41,857 nucleotides of DNA from a virus (IMGVR_UViG_3300025645_000153:1-41857); one strand, 5' to 3'. Counted from the first letter of the stretch, positions 5,536-13,678 are shown. Program-made: numbers and translations. The notes: a model not told the origin generated them from the letters alone.

Positions 5536-5973
5536 TTATGGATGGAAAGAGTTAAAACCTTCTCCACTATTCCTCAAGTCAATATGTAGCCAGCTTACAC
5601 CTTCTTCTACTGTAAATCCATAGATATTAAACTTCTTACAGATAAATTTAGCGTTATCTTTAAGCCATTGCCTTACAACTTCAGATGGTACACCACTAAA
5701 CTTCATATCTAAAGCTCTACCTAATGAATGTTGGCTATAAGGACGATAATGCTTCTGTCCATATATGCGTAGGCCACTCTGATTAAATATCTTTTGCCCT
5801 TGTTTAGCATAGTGCCAATTATTTATAACTACGGAGGTATCAAACTGCTCACGTAGATAGTCTGCTAGTCGTAGTAATCTATCATCAATTAGCTGTAGTG
5901 ATCTCTCACCACGTATAGAGTAAGTCTCTTCTGATACAAATTCTTGGGTTTTGAAATATAGTGGTTTATACAT
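5536..5973 (-). CDS. M15-type peptidase, probable cell-wall lysin
   Basis: Peptidase_M15-like zinc enzyme of 145 aa, expected to cut the peptide part of peptidoglycan. The ligand pattern is visible: SQHSLGRALDM (His82, Asp89) and WLHIDLR (His130, Asp132), the H-x6-D and HxD motifs of D,D/L,D-carboxypeptidase-like endolysins. There is no signal peptide, so export would depend on a holin. The length is normal for the single-domain form. It starts two bases after the stop of a 49-aa gene and is far from the holin block at 40.5-41.7 kb, so an early or accessory role is also possible. Confidence 0.75.
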   Translation of the reverse strand: MYKPLYFKTQEFVSEETYSIRGERSLQLIDDRLLRLADYLREQFDTSVVINNWHYAKQGQKIFNQSGLRIYGQKHYRPYSQHSLGRALDMKFSGVPSEVVRQWLKDNAKFICKKFNIYGFTVEEGVSWLHIDLRNSGEGFNSFHP

Positions 5974-5975
5974 TG

Positions 5976-6125
5976 TTAAGTGGCTCCAGATTCATTAAGT
6001 AAGTCACTTAAAAAAGTTTCAGGCCATTCTTGATCTTGTAATAAGGACAAGTAAGTTGCCAGTTCAGCAAACTCCTCGACTTCTTTAATACCATTTACTT
6101 CTTGCGTTCTTTTATACTTAATCAT
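5976..6125 (-). CDS. Hypothetical protein, 49 aa
   Basis: Short acidic protein with a mostly helical composition (EVEEFAELATYLSLL). ATG at 6125 follows a weak AGGTGAG-type site. It is the first leftward gene after the inserted cassette at 6218-6691, and it abuts the M15 peptidase gene, with which it is probably co-translated. Confidence 0.5.
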   Translation of the reverse strand: MIKYKRTQEVNGIKEVEEFAELATYLSLLQDQEWPETFLSDLLNESGAT

Positions 6126-6162
6126 GCTAACTCACCTTTTATTTAATTAATTTAACTACTAT

Positions 6163-6223
6163 TTATAACAAGGTAATATAGTCGGACTGCTAAAAGCGCC
6201 AGCCGCTAATTACGACGTTAGGT
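6163..6223 (+). repeat. attC-like site, left copy flanking the inserted cassette
   Basis: A 61-bp site with cores TTATAAC (6163-6169) and GTTAGGT (6217-6223, a perfect GTTRRRY). Inner arms GTAATATAG and CTAATTAC pair with an extruded A, and further in CGG pairs with CCG past an extruded T. From TAAC onward it is nearly identical to 6639-6697, differing in a two-base loop shortening and one base of the right core. Confidence 0.8.
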
Positions 6224-6691
6224 GTCTCTGAACTCCACCTTCCTACTAAGAAGCAGAAAAGGAAAAGCAATAATGAACAAGGAAAATAATAAGATGGCAC
6301 CACTAAAAATGGCCAGCTCTGTAATAGTATTCTTCACCCTTGTTCTTGGTTCTGTATGTCTCAAATCCCAAGTAGGTATCTCTGAGGCATCTTTTGATTT
6401 CTTCATCATTGCGTCTCTATTTGTAAGTATATTTATCTGCTACTCAAATCGTATTCATACATTGGAAATTGCTAAATGTAAGTTAATCCTTAAAGAGACT
6501 AAGCAAACAGAACAGTCCGTCAAAGAATTAGCCTTAGCAGTTGTAGAATTTTCTGAGGCATCCAGTGGTGGTTTAATGCTAGAAAGTCACGATGCTCCTA
6601 GAAAAGAAAGAGCAATACAGCGTATTAAAGAGTTAACCACCTAACAAGGTAATATAGTCGGACTGCTAAGGCGCAGCCGCTAATTACGACG
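6218..6691 (+). mobile_element. Single-gene integron-type cassette inserted against the operon
   Basis: A 474-bp unit defined by the G/TT cut points of two nearly identical attC-like sites. It holds one rightward gene, whereas every neighbouring gene from 391 to 17,436 is leftward. The gene's stop codon is inside the ACCTAAC core of its own attC, the standard end of an integron cassette. Removing the unit would rejoin the leftward genes at 6731 and 6125 with one attC left between them. Confidence 0.8.
6273..6644 (+). CDS. Cassette gene: membrane protein with two helices, 123 aa
   Basis: Predicted inner-membrane protein of unknown function. Two hydrophobic segments, about residues 13-30 (SSVIVFFTLVLGSVCL) and 40-57 (FFIIASLFVSIFICY), are followed by a cytoplasmic charged helix (residues 60-123). 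ATG 6273 is chosen because GGAAAAG precedes it; a GTG at 6222 in the same frame lies inside the attC core. The stop TAA is part of the attC core at 6639-6645. It is the only rightward gene in the left half, so it must use its own or a read-through promoter. Confidence 0.7.
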   Translation: MNKENNKMAPLKMASSVIVFFTLVLGSVCLKSQVGISEASFDFFIIASLFVSIFICYSNRIHTLEIAKCKLILKETKQTEQSVKELALAVVEFSEASSGGLMLESHDAPRKERAIQRIKELTT

Positions 6692-6697
6692 TTATGT
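6639..6697 (+). repeat. attC-like site, right copy (59 bp)
   Basis: Cores ACCTAAC (6639-6645, a perfect RYYYAAC) and GTTATGT (6691-6697). The arms are as in the left copy, with a shorter apical loop (CTAAGGCGCAG). The 59-bp length and the two-bulge stem match the classical 59-base element. Confidence 0.8.
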
Positions 6698-6730
6698 GTA
6701 TAGTACCACAATTAGACTTTGATTGCAACA

Positions 6731-6892
6731 CTAATTCTCCAATTCTTTATCAATATTAAACTCTTTCCTAAACCTTTTATTCATTTTCCTCTTGATCTTC
6801 TTCCAGAAGCCAGCCTTCTTTAGTATGATACCATGCTTACGCCAAAAGGATACACAGTCATACTCATCACCGTTCTTTAGTTTCTGCTTCAT
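6731..6892 (-). CDS. Hypothetical basic protein, 53 aa
   Basis: Very basic small protein: residues 19-44 contain 15 Lys/Arg (FWKKIKRKMNKRFRK). Such basic tails are common in small phage proteins that bind nucleic acid, but no fold is recognised. ATG 6892 lies 26 bp inside the end of the preceding gene, in another frame. It is immediately upstream, in leftward transcription, of the inserted cassette. Confidence 0.55.
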   Translation of the reverse strand: MKQKLKNGDEYDCVSFWRKHGIILKKAGFWKKIKRKMNKRFRKEFNIDKELEN

Positions 6893-7082
6893 TTATGATC
6901 CTTGTTCTATAATGCGAGTCATCTTCTTCCCAATGATACTTACCAGATAGGTCTTGCTCCCATTTGCAATGGTCATTAGGCTTCTTACTAGCTTTCCTAC
7001 CGTAGGACTCTCTGTCAATGGATTGAGAAGCACCTAGTTTATCTAAGTAGCATCCTGATATATTACCTATGTTGTCATTCAT
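6867..7082 (-). CDS. Hypothetical hydrophilic protein, 71 aa
   Basis: Unknown and highly hydrophilic, likely poorly ordered (many Ser, Asp, Lys, Gly; YGRKASKKPNDH in the middle). The ATG at 7082 overlaps the stop of the 52-aa gene upstream by translational coupling (TGA and ATG share bases). AGGATAG serves as ribosome site. Confidence 0.5.
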   Translation of the reverse strand: MNDNIGNISGCYLDKLGASQSIDRESYGRKASKKPNDHCKWEQDLSGKYHWEEDDSHYRTRIINEAETKER

Positions 7083-7237
7083 TGGCCTATCCTATTGTAG
7101 AACTCTATTACTTTAATAAGAGCATCCTGAAGTTCTAAAGTCTCATATTCAATGGCGCTCTCTAGCTGGACTTCTAAGTCTTTTAACACTAACTCATCAA
7201 TTGCCTTATCTTCTAGTTGAACCTCTATCTTGTACAT
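7079..7237 (-). CDS. Hypothetical acidic helical protein, 52 aa
   Basis: Small acidic protein with leucine-rich helical sequence (DELVLKDLEVQLESAIEYE) suggesting a coiled coil. The second of two ATGs (7237) is chosen because GGAG lies six bases upstream and the first hits a stop. It is the first substantial gene after the promoter at 7309-7337. Confidence 0.55.
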   Translation of the reverse strand: MYKIEVQLEDKAIDELVLKDLEVQLESAIEYETLELQDALIKVIEFYNRIGQ

Positions 7238-7246
7238 ATCATTCTC

Positions 7247-7279
7247 CTAGTCATTGTAGCCTATCATCAAACTTAACAT
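7247..7279 (-). CDS. Possible 10-aa leader peptide
   Basis: ATG 7279 has GGGGG seven bases upstream and reads MLSLMIGYND before TAG, between the promoter at 7309-7337 and the 52-aa gene. It could be a leader peptide or a chance frame; there is no regulatory residue run to support attenuation. Confidence 0.2.
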   Translation of the reverse strand: MLSLMIGYND

Positions 7280-7280
7280 C

Positions 7281-7337
7281 TTGCAACCCCCATTAATTTA
7301 TTTACGCTACTATACCACTTATTAGTGGAGGTTGCAA
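7281..7337 (-). promoter_or_regulatory. Promoter with built-in palindromes (probable operator)
   Basis: Minus strand -35 TTGCAA (7332-7337), 17-base spacer, -10 TATAGT (7309-7314). Two symmetries overlap it: TTGCAACC at 7281-7288 is the inverted copy of GGTTGCAA at 7330-7337, so they flank the promoter, and CCACT-TATT-AGTGG fills the spacer. This is the arrangement expected of a repressor-controlled or hairpin-regulated leader. It drives the small genes at 6731-7237. Confidence 0.65.
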
Positions 7338-7389
7338 GCTATTCCTCTATTAAGATAGTCTTATACTCATTACTGTTATACCTCATCTT

Positions 7390-8577
7390 CTAACCTTTAA
7401 TGCACATTACTTGCTTAATCTCATGTACAATCTCTACAAGGTCTTTCTGAGCCTCCATTACATCATCAATAGGTTTATACGCAGACGGTGTTTCATCTAA
7501 CGTACTATCTGAGTTATTACACTCAATACCAGACAATGCCACCTCGTGTTCTTTAATAGATACTAACTTCTTAGCTTGAGTCCTAGACATAGTACGTCCA
7601 GCTCCGTGGCTGCAACTATTAAAAGACTCTTCATTTCCTAAACCCCTTACAATAAATGAACGCTCTCCCATACTACTAGGGATAATACCGTATTGACCTT
7701 TCCTAGCAGATACAGCACCTTTACGTGTAACCCACACATTCTTGTTATAGTGGTTCTCTTTCTGTACATAATTGTGATGACAATCTACTGACATTATTTC
7801 AGCATCTAATGTTTTAGTATGTTTCTCTAATACGTCAAGAGTTTTTTGCATCATAATATCCCTATTCATCTTAGCGAACTCTTGCGCCCAATTAACAGAC
7901 TCTACATACTGGTCAAAGTAAGTTGAATTTTCTGGTAAATAGGCCAAGTCAGAGTCAGGCAGGGTTACGAAATACTTCTCCATCTCTTCTTTGGCCTTCT
8001 CAATGAAATATTTACCAATAACATTGCCAACTCCTCTGCTACCAGAGTGTAACATTACCCATACTGAGTCATCATCCTTCTCTATACATACCTCGATGAA
8101 GTGGTTGCCACCTCCTAGTGAGCCTAAGTGGACAATATTATTACTACTATCCACTGGGCAATATTCAGATATCTTCTTAAAACCAGACGCTAGTCTGTTA
8201 TTCCAGACCTTGACTATACCTTCTGGTAATTGTTGTTTATTGTGCTTACCAAAACCTACAGGGATAATAGACTCTATTTCTAATCGCATATCCCGTAGAT
8301 TATCTGGAAGGTCACTCGCTTTTAAGGATGTCTTAACTGCTTGCATACCACACCCTAAGTCTACTCCTACAGCAGCAGGTATAATTGCTTTGCTTGTGGC
8401 AATAACACTACCAATAGCTGCACCTTTACCTAGATGTGCATCTGGCATGGATGCTACCCACTTATGGATGAAGGGTAGATCTGCTAAATTCAATAACTGT
8501 TCTTGCACATTATCAGCAAACTCTACCCCATCTACCCATGCTTTAACAATATTTCTGCTGCCTTCTAATACTTTCAT
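7390..8577 (-). CDS. rtcB: RNA-splicing/repair ligase RtcB
   Basis: GTP- and Mn-dependent RNA ligase joining 2',3'-cyclic phosphate (or 3'-phosphate) ends to 5'-OH ends, the ends left by tRNA-cutting nucleases. Motifs in order: MPDAHLGKG (44-52), GVDLGCGM (71-78, metal-binding Asp73 and Cys76), GGGNHF (155-160), LHSGSRG (176-182, metal His) and CSHGAGR (322-328, with His324 as the residue that becomes guanylylated). At 395 aa it is the length of the E. coli type. Its own promoter is at 8605-8633 and GGAGGTG precedes the ATG. With phage tRNAs nearby, a likely role is repair of tRNAs cleaved during host defence; this is inference. No archease partner is seen. Confidence 0.95.
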   Translation of the reverse strand: MKVLEGSRNIVKAWVDGVEFADNVQEQLLNLADLPFIHKWVASMPDAHLGKGAAIGSVIATSKAIIPAAVGVDLGCGMQAVKTSLKASDLPDNLRDMRLEIESIIPVGFGKHNKQQLPEGIVKVWNNRLASGFKKISEYCPVDSSNNIVHLGSLGGGNHFIEVCIEKDDDSVWVMLHSGSRGVGNVIGKYFIEKAKEEMEKYFVTLPDSDLAYLPENSTYFDQYVESVNWAQEFAKMNRDIMMQKTLDVLEKHTKTLDAEIMSVDCHHNYVQKENHYNKNVWVTRKGAVSARKGQYGIIPSSMGERSFIVRGLGNEESFNSCSHGAGRTMSRTQAKKLVSIKEHEVALSGIECNNSDSTLDETPSAYKPIDDVMEAQKDLVEIVHEIKQVMCIKG

Positions 8578-8604
8578 AGTAACACCTCCAGTTTAATTTA
8601 ACCT

Positions 8605-8633
8605 ATGATACTACGATTGTATTTAGAAGTCAA
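8605..8633 (-). promoter_or_regulatory. Sigma70-type promoter for rtcB
   Basis: Minus strand -35 TTGACT (8628-8633), 17-base spacer, -10 TATCAT (8605-8610), overlapping the 3' end of nrdB. It gives rtcB transcription independent of the nrd genes. Confidence 0.65.
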
Positions 8634-9726
8634 CTAAAAAAGTCTTATTTTCGTCCGTCCTTTTTATCATCCCTACTTTGTATGCTGCTACATCTTCTTC
8701 TTGAGGTGCTGGTTGAGTCTTAGAGATGTCTAGCCAATGTTCCATAAACTTTAATGGATTCTTGGCTGGCATAGTATATTTAGACTTAATACCTAACGAC
8801 CTGTAAACAGCTTTAGCGTTAAATAAAGTCCACTTGCCACATATCTCCTCATTAACACCTACTAACTCTTTACCATCTGCGAACATACCTTCCTTCAGCC
8901 ATACATGTTCAGAGTCTACTATCTCATCTAATACAATTTCTATCTCATCCTTGCATTGCTCTAAGGCTATCTTACCTCTTTCAGTTTTAATTTCTTGTTT
9001 AATAAGATCCTTCCAGAACTCTTTATGGACTTCATATTCATCTTGTGCAATCTTTTGTACAGCCTTTCCAATAGGAGGGAACATACCAGCTTCACATATA
9101 GCAAATGTAATTGCAAAGCTGCTCATAAACTGGATAGCCTCTAGTGCATACATAGTAGCACAGAATTTAAACACTGTATTGTATAACTCTTGAGTATTCT
9201 CTAGCTCTCCCAGTGCATATCTAAGACCTTTAATACGAGTCTCCTCAAACACCTTACCCACTGTCTCAAGACGTTGCAGAGATTCATTAATACTTAGTAT
9301 ATCCTGCAACACTTCTTCTGGCTTATCAAAAGACATCCTAACTATCTCAGAGTAAGTAGCAGCATGAACCACTTCATTCTCACAAACACGTAGTAGGTAA
9401 GCTGTCATCTCATCTGATGTGACAAATGGTGCTAAGATAGCAAACAACTGCCTACTGGCTACTGTATCTGCTTCCCATTGCCATGCGAGGGTTTTTATCA
9501 TCTTATCTCTTATATCATCTGGACACTGCTTAAACATAAGATTACAGGATGAGAAATCAAACTCATCTTCACTCCAATCTAGGCTACGGATCTCTTTATA
9601 GAAACCCCATATATTAGGGTGGTTCTTATGTATAGTATCAAATAATCCTTGGTCTTGTTCTCCTAAGAAGACAGGATTACTCTCGTAATCCGTCTTGGTT
9701 ATATTTAATATTTTACTAGGTATCAT
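8623..9726 (-). CDS. nrdB: Ribonucleotide reductase class Ia, beta subunit
   Basis: Small (R2) subunit carrying the di-iron centre and tyrosyl radical that starts ribonucleotide reduction by NrdA. 367 aa. Visible ligands: Asp87 region (WEADTVAS), Glu118 and His121 with radical Tyr125 (NEVVHAATY), Glu196 (YALEAIQ) and the C-terminal DEYEVH (229-234). The last motif has an extra residue between Asp-Glu and His compared with the usual DExxH. The C-terminus FLVDF is the expected peptide that docks into NrdA. The ATG overlaps the nrdA stop (ATGA), so the subunits are co-translated. Phage copies raise dNTP supply for replication. Confidence 0.93.
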   Translation of the reverse strand: MIPSKILNITKTDYESNPVFLGEQDQGLFDTIHKNHPNIWGFYKEIRSLDWSEDEFDFSSCNLMFKQCPDDIRDKMIKTLAWQWEADTVASRQLFAILAPFVTSDEMTAYLLRVCENEVVHAATYSEIVRMSFDKPEEVLQDILSINESLQRLETVGKVFEETRIKGLRYALGELENTQELYNTVFKFCATMYALEAIQFMSSFAITFAICEAGMFPPIGKAVQKIAQDEYEVHKEFWKDLIKQEIKTERGKIALEQCKDEIEIVLDEIVDSEHVWLKEGMFADGKELVGVNEEICGKWTLFNAKAVYRSLGIKSKYTMPAKNPLKFMEHWLDISKTQPAPQEEDVAAYKVGMIKRTDENKTFLVDF

Positions 9727-11993
9727 AGCTTACACACACCATCTTCACATTCTCCTGAATCATCGTCTAATACATCTTCTGTTTCATCATATTTAACTTT
9801 CTTACTTGTCATACTATTATAATAGTAGCGAGTCTTCATACCCATTTTAACCATATATAGATACTCCTGAATAAGTTCATCAGATGGAATCTTACTTAGC
9901 TCCACCTTCTTATAGAAGTCAGCAGAGATAGATTGATCACACCATTTCTGTAAGATAGAGTAAATATCAATCATATCTTTAACAGGGATATCCCAAGCAA
10001 ACTCATATTTATCTTTTAACTTCTCACCATCTGGAGCAGCCCAGTTAGTACTAGAACCATTATCAGATTTCTTTAGAGTTAACTCTCTAATAGGGTAGAT
10101 AGCATTAGTAGTCCCAGATGCCTTAGAAGAAGTCTCTGCTGGCATGAAGTTAATACAGATACTAAACCGTACACCCTTATTATCAATGATCTGTTGACGT
10201 AGCCCTTCCCAATCTCTTTTATTATCTACTGTAATAACACTATCAACGTTCTTGTTATAAGTATCTAAAGGCAACCAACCATCAGGCCACATAGTTTTAT
10301 TCATCCAAGGCGCGTTGCCATATTTCTTACCTAACGCAAGGGAGGCATTATATAAGTGCCAAGCATGTGTTTCAGCTAGTTCATGTACAAAGTCTTTACC
10401 TTCTTGAGAGGAATACTTCTTATCTTCTTTAGCCATTAAGTGAGCTAATCCCACCATACCTACACCAGCATTTAATCTAGCCAATGCAGTTACGCCTAGG
10501 TGTGGTAAACTCCACTCATTTTTATGTATGCAAATATCAATCATTAATAGTGCTAGGTAAGCTACTTTCTTATACTCTGCATCATTTTTGATATTAGCTA
10601 CATTGATAGCTGCAAGAGAGCATAAACCAATCTCACCTCTGCCATGATCTTCTGTAGAGTATAAGTCTCGCATATCATCGTATCCCTTAGTAGGACTGAT
10701 ATACTCTAGACATAAGTTACTACTGTGTACACTCTCCTTAAAAGGATTGTGACGATTAGCTTCATCTATCTGGAATAAGTAATGGCGACCTGTTTCAAAT
10801 GCCTCATCAAACGCTTGTAGTAATAAACTACGTGCATTGATAAATTTCTTTACTTTAACATGATTACTTACATACTCTTCGTACATACGCTCAAATACTA
10901 AAGGATCTTTACCATACATCGCTTCAAATAGTTCTGGTTCAGAATAGCAATCAAATACAGCAATATCTTCATTCATTGCAGCCTTACGTGCGAATAACTT
11001 ATTCTGAGAGAAGGCATAATCTAATCCTCTAATCTTCTTGGAGTCAGTAGAGCGTTGATTCTTCAAACGCATAATAGTTTCTACTTGAGGATCAAAAGCA
11101 TTATAATAAGTAGTACATGCTCCCCCACGTCCAGCTTGCTTATTAGCATTAATAGCTCCTACTAAGGCTCTATAATATGGCAACTTCCCGCTATGTTTAA
11201 CTGCTCCGTTACGGACAGGAGAGCCTTCTGAACGGGTTTTTACCATACCACCCATACCAGCACTCATGCAAGTCATAGTGTATGCTATGTGATCACCTAT
11301 AGCTAAAGACTTAGCACTATCATTTGTAGTGTAAATTGCACAACTTGCATAACCATTAAGATTAGTTCCTAGGTTAATGAAGTTAGGTGTAGGTGCATTT
11401 AATAGGTTATTGCTAAATACATCATACCAATCTTTAGCATGCTTAACTTTCTCTTCATCTTTAAATCTACTCTCAGCTAAGGCCATTGCCATACGCATAT
11501 ATGTAAATTGCTGAGTCTCAAACACTTGCCCTGTTACAGAATCTCGTAGAGCATACTTATCTCTGGTCTGTGTAATCTCAAAGTAAGCCGCTTGTTGATC
11601 TTTAGTGTGGTCAATGTGTTTATTTAATTCTTCGTACTCTAGTGTTGTGTAGTTAAGCTCACACATCAACCCTTTCTCTAGTAGTCTTTTGTGTACTGTT
11701 TCTAGATGTGGATGTTCTGAGCTGCCAAATACTTCTTTAACCATTATTACAGATAGCAACCTGCCTGCCATCTTGTTGTACTCCCACGAGTCTTGGTCTA
11801 GGCAAGCTCTAATTAAGTTGGCTTGTAGTTTAGTAGATCCACACTCTGATGGAGATATTGACACTGCATCCATTACTACTGTAGGCCAGTCTACCCGTTT
11901 TAACTTCTGTGAAGCCCACTCTCCCCATTTATTTAGTTTAGTTGCATCAAACTCTTCTTTCGTACCATCTCGTTTAACTACTACTTTTATCAT
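9723..11993 (-). CDS. nrdA: Ribonucleotide reductase class Ia, alpha subunit
   Basis: Catalytic (R1) subunit reducing ribonucleoside diphosphates. 756 aa, a normal length with no intein. An N-terminal ATP-cone-like segment occupies about residues 1-95. Redox Cys218 (YASCAIYTT) pairs with Cys458 (IGLCSLAA). Active-site Asn426, Cys428 and Glu430 are in SSNLCLEY. The radical-transfer tyrosine pair is in TRYYYNS (723-725). The C-terminal CEDGVCKL supplies the cysteines reduced by a thioredoxin or glutaredoxin, which is not encoded in this window. It is followed by nrdB in a coupled pair. Confidence 0.95.
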   Translation of the reverse strand: MIKVVVKRDGTKEEFDATKLNKWGEWASQKLKRVDWPTVVMDAVSISPSECGSTKLQANLIRACLDQDSWEYNKMAGRLLSVIMVKEVFGSSEHPHLETVHKRLLEKGLMCELNYTTLEYEELNKHIDHTKDQQAAYFEITQTRDKYALRDSVTGQVFETQQFTYMRMAMALAESRFKDEEKVKHAKDWYDVFSNNLLNAPTPNFINLGTNLNGYASCAIYTTNDSAKSLAIGDHIAYTMTCMSAGMGGMVKTRSEGSPVRNGAVKHSGKLPYYRALVGAINANKQAGRGGACTTYYNAFDPQVETIMRLKNQRSTDSKKIRGLDYAFSQNKLFARKAAMNEDIAVFDCYSEPELFEAMYGKDPLVFERMYEEYVSNHVKVKKFINARSLLLQAFDEAFETGRHYLFQIDEANRHNPFKESVHSSNLCLEYISPTKGYDDMRDLYSTEDHGRGEIGLCSLAAINVANIKNDAEYKKVAYLALLMIDICIHKNEWSLPHLGVTALARLNAGVGMVGLAHLMAKEDKKYSSQEGKDFVHELAETHAWHLYNASLALGKKYGNAPWMNKTMWPDGWLPLDTYNKNVDSVITVDNKRDWEGLRQQIIDNKGVRFSICINFMPAETSSKASGTTNAIYPIRELTLKKSDNGSSTNWAAPDGEKLKDKYEFAWDIPVKDMIDIYSILQKWCDQSISADFYKKVELSKIPSDELIQEYLYMVKMGMKTRYYYNSMTSKKVKYDETEDVLDDDSGECEDGVCKL

Positions 11994-12036
11994 GTACCTT
12001 CCTTATTGTTTAATTCTTGTTCTGTGACACACTGCT

Positions 12037-12570
12037 TCACACCTTTTTACCCCCAACCTTAGCCCTATTCTCTGGCTTATGGTCAGCCCTAGTTTTATTA
12101 TATTCCAACTTCTCGTACATGGCTGCTACAACATCATACTTTTTCATTTTAGATGTGTAGAGTATTTGCTCAATAAACCCAGAGTATTCTTCCTCAATGG
12201 GAGTCTTACTGCGGGTACGTGTGAGATCCCATAGATAGTCGTACATGCCTAGGACATACCCACATAAGTCTAAATGTATGTGAAATATGTCCTCTGAATT
12301 ATTTGTGATATAGCTAATAGGCCAATGTCTTAGCTTCAACCTACCTCCAATATCCAACATCCTAATCAAAGCATCTGCCAGCTCTACCTCACCAGCCTTT
12401 CTAGAAGGTAAGTGATCATCCATTAAGTCCTTTCTCTCTCCTTCTGTAGCTTCAGATATCTCAGAAATAACTAGCATAAGCTTAGTTTCAATCTCAGTGC
12501 CATCAGGCCACCATCCAGCCTCTACGACATCTTTATGTATCTGTTTAGATAGAGTGTTGAAGTCTGTCAT
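12037..12570 (-). CDS. MazG-like nucleotide pyrophosphohydrolase
   Basis: All-alpha NTP-PPase fold of the MazG/dUTPase group. The magnesium-binding pattern is present: helix with E-I-S-E-A-TEGERKD (about 36-48) and a second helix EVELADALIRMLDIGG (about 61-76), the ExxE...ExxD arrangement. 177 aa, longer than minimal MazG domains, with a helical C-terminus of unknown role. It would hydrolyse an NTP or dNTP to the monophosphate, fitting the neighbouring nrdAB; some phage MazG enzymes also act on alarmones, but specificity is not readable here. Confidence 0.8.
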   Translation of the reverse strand: MTDFNTLSKQIHKDVVEAGWWPDGTEIETKLMLVISEISEATEGERKDLMDDHLPSRKAGEVELADALIRMLDIGGRLKLRHWPISYITNNSEDIFHIHLDLCGYVLGMYDYLWDLTRTRSKTPIEEEYSGFIEQILYTSKMKKYDVVAAMYEKLEYNKTRADHKPENRAKVGGKKV

Positions 12571-12574
12571 ACAC

Positions 12575-13678
12575 CTAACTCCACACTGTCACTACTTTTG
12601 TTGATGACTCTACAAATTCTAATGTACCTAATATGTAATCAAACTCATGTCCATTATGAGAATAGTAAGCGTAGTTACAACTGTAATTCTTATCTCCAAC
12701 AGTAAACACTGCCTCACAAAACTCTGCTTCACCTTCACCGCCACCCTCTTGCATTCTATGCTTGTATCCCTTATCTTCCAACCAAGCAAGCTTTACTCCG
12801 TGGAAGTTATCTTCTGCCAATTCAAATATGAAGCCCTCTACATTGTCGTAATAGTTTCCTTCAGGAAATGCTACCATAAATTCTTCATATAAGTCAGTGA
12901 TATTCTCTTGTGCTAGTTTGTTCATAATATAATCCCCTGTTTTTAGTGTTTTTAATATGTGTTTAAAGTATCTGTAATCTGGAATAGTAAAACTTTCTAG
13001 ATTATGTATTATAAAGTCTGATGCCCAATTCTTAGTTAGACTAGTTATAACCTTCTTTAGTGCAAGGTTATGTGCCTTATACCAAGAGATGTTTGTATCA
13101 AATACCACCCACCTCTCGAAAGCTATCACTGTAACCTCTTCCCTGAATAGCCTTACTTTATCTTCTTGTGTAAACTTCTCGAATTCACCCCTATCCAGAG
13201 CTACTGTGTCACCCTTCAGCAAACTTAAGTACAGTGGCTTGGCAGGGTAGCTCACAAGTTCATGTAAGTAGTCGTGGTCGTATTTATACTTGACATGATC
13301 GTCAAAGAACTCATCCTTATTCTTGCTTAAGCTTAGGTAGCTTTTATCTCCATGCTCCACCTTCCAATGTTCGACCAACATGAAATACAAGCTAGGAATT
13401 AGCTTACAACCTTGACTGTGCATATATAGAATATCTAGCTTAGTTTTATCCCACTTTATGTCCCACTGTAGGTGAGAGCATTTAATTGTGTACAGTGCAT
13501 CTTGAGTAGCCTTGCCATACTTTTGAGGTACAGCCTCCAAGATGTGTAGTGGTAGCACAGCTTTATCAGCTTTAGTAGTGAAGTTCTCATGCTCACTAAC
13601 CCATATATCTAGGTCAAGTGGCTCCTTCTTCCTATTAACTCCCCAGCATTTAGCTGCTGTGCTTCCAACTATAATCAC
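12575..13678 (-). CDS. Nucleotidyltransferase-like protein (DUF7275-like)
   Basis: The N-terminus has the nucleotidyltransferase fold signature: GSTAAKCWG (residues 5-13) followed by PLDLDIW (21-27), the GS...DxD pattern that binds NTP and metal. The rest (about 60-367) is unassigned, with many aromatic and charged residues. 367 aa. A GTG start overlaps the stop of the upstream gene by one base (TAGTG). It may be a phage-encoded nucleotide transferase acting on RNA or protein; the partner and activity are unknown. The third catalytic carboxylate was not located with confidence. Confidence 0.6.
   Translation of the reverse strand: MIIVGSTAAKCWGVNRKKEPLDLDIWVSEHENFTTKADKAVLPLHILEAVPQKYGKATQDALYTIKCSHLQWDIKWDKTKLDILYMHSQGCKLIPSLYFMLVEHWKVEHGDKSYLSLSKNKDEFFDDHVKYKYDHDYLHELVSYPAKPLYLSLLKGDTVALDRGEFEKFTQEDKVRLFREEVTVIAFERWVVFDTNISWYKAHNLALKKVITSLTKNWASDFIIHNLESFTIPDYRYFKHILKTLKTGDYIMNKLAQENITDLYEEFMVAFPEGNYYDNVEGFIFELAEDNFHGVKLAWLEDKGYKHRMQEGGGEGEAEFCEAVFTVGDKNYSCNYAYYSHNGHEFDYILGTLEFVESSTKVVTVWS

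Noticed and set aside
7991-8596. Long rightward frame opposite rtcB
   Set aside because: The leftward frame has all RtcB motifs; the rightward one has no ribosome site or domain.
9723-11993. Intein or intron in nrdA
   Set aside because: The protein has normal length and continuous motifs with no insertion.
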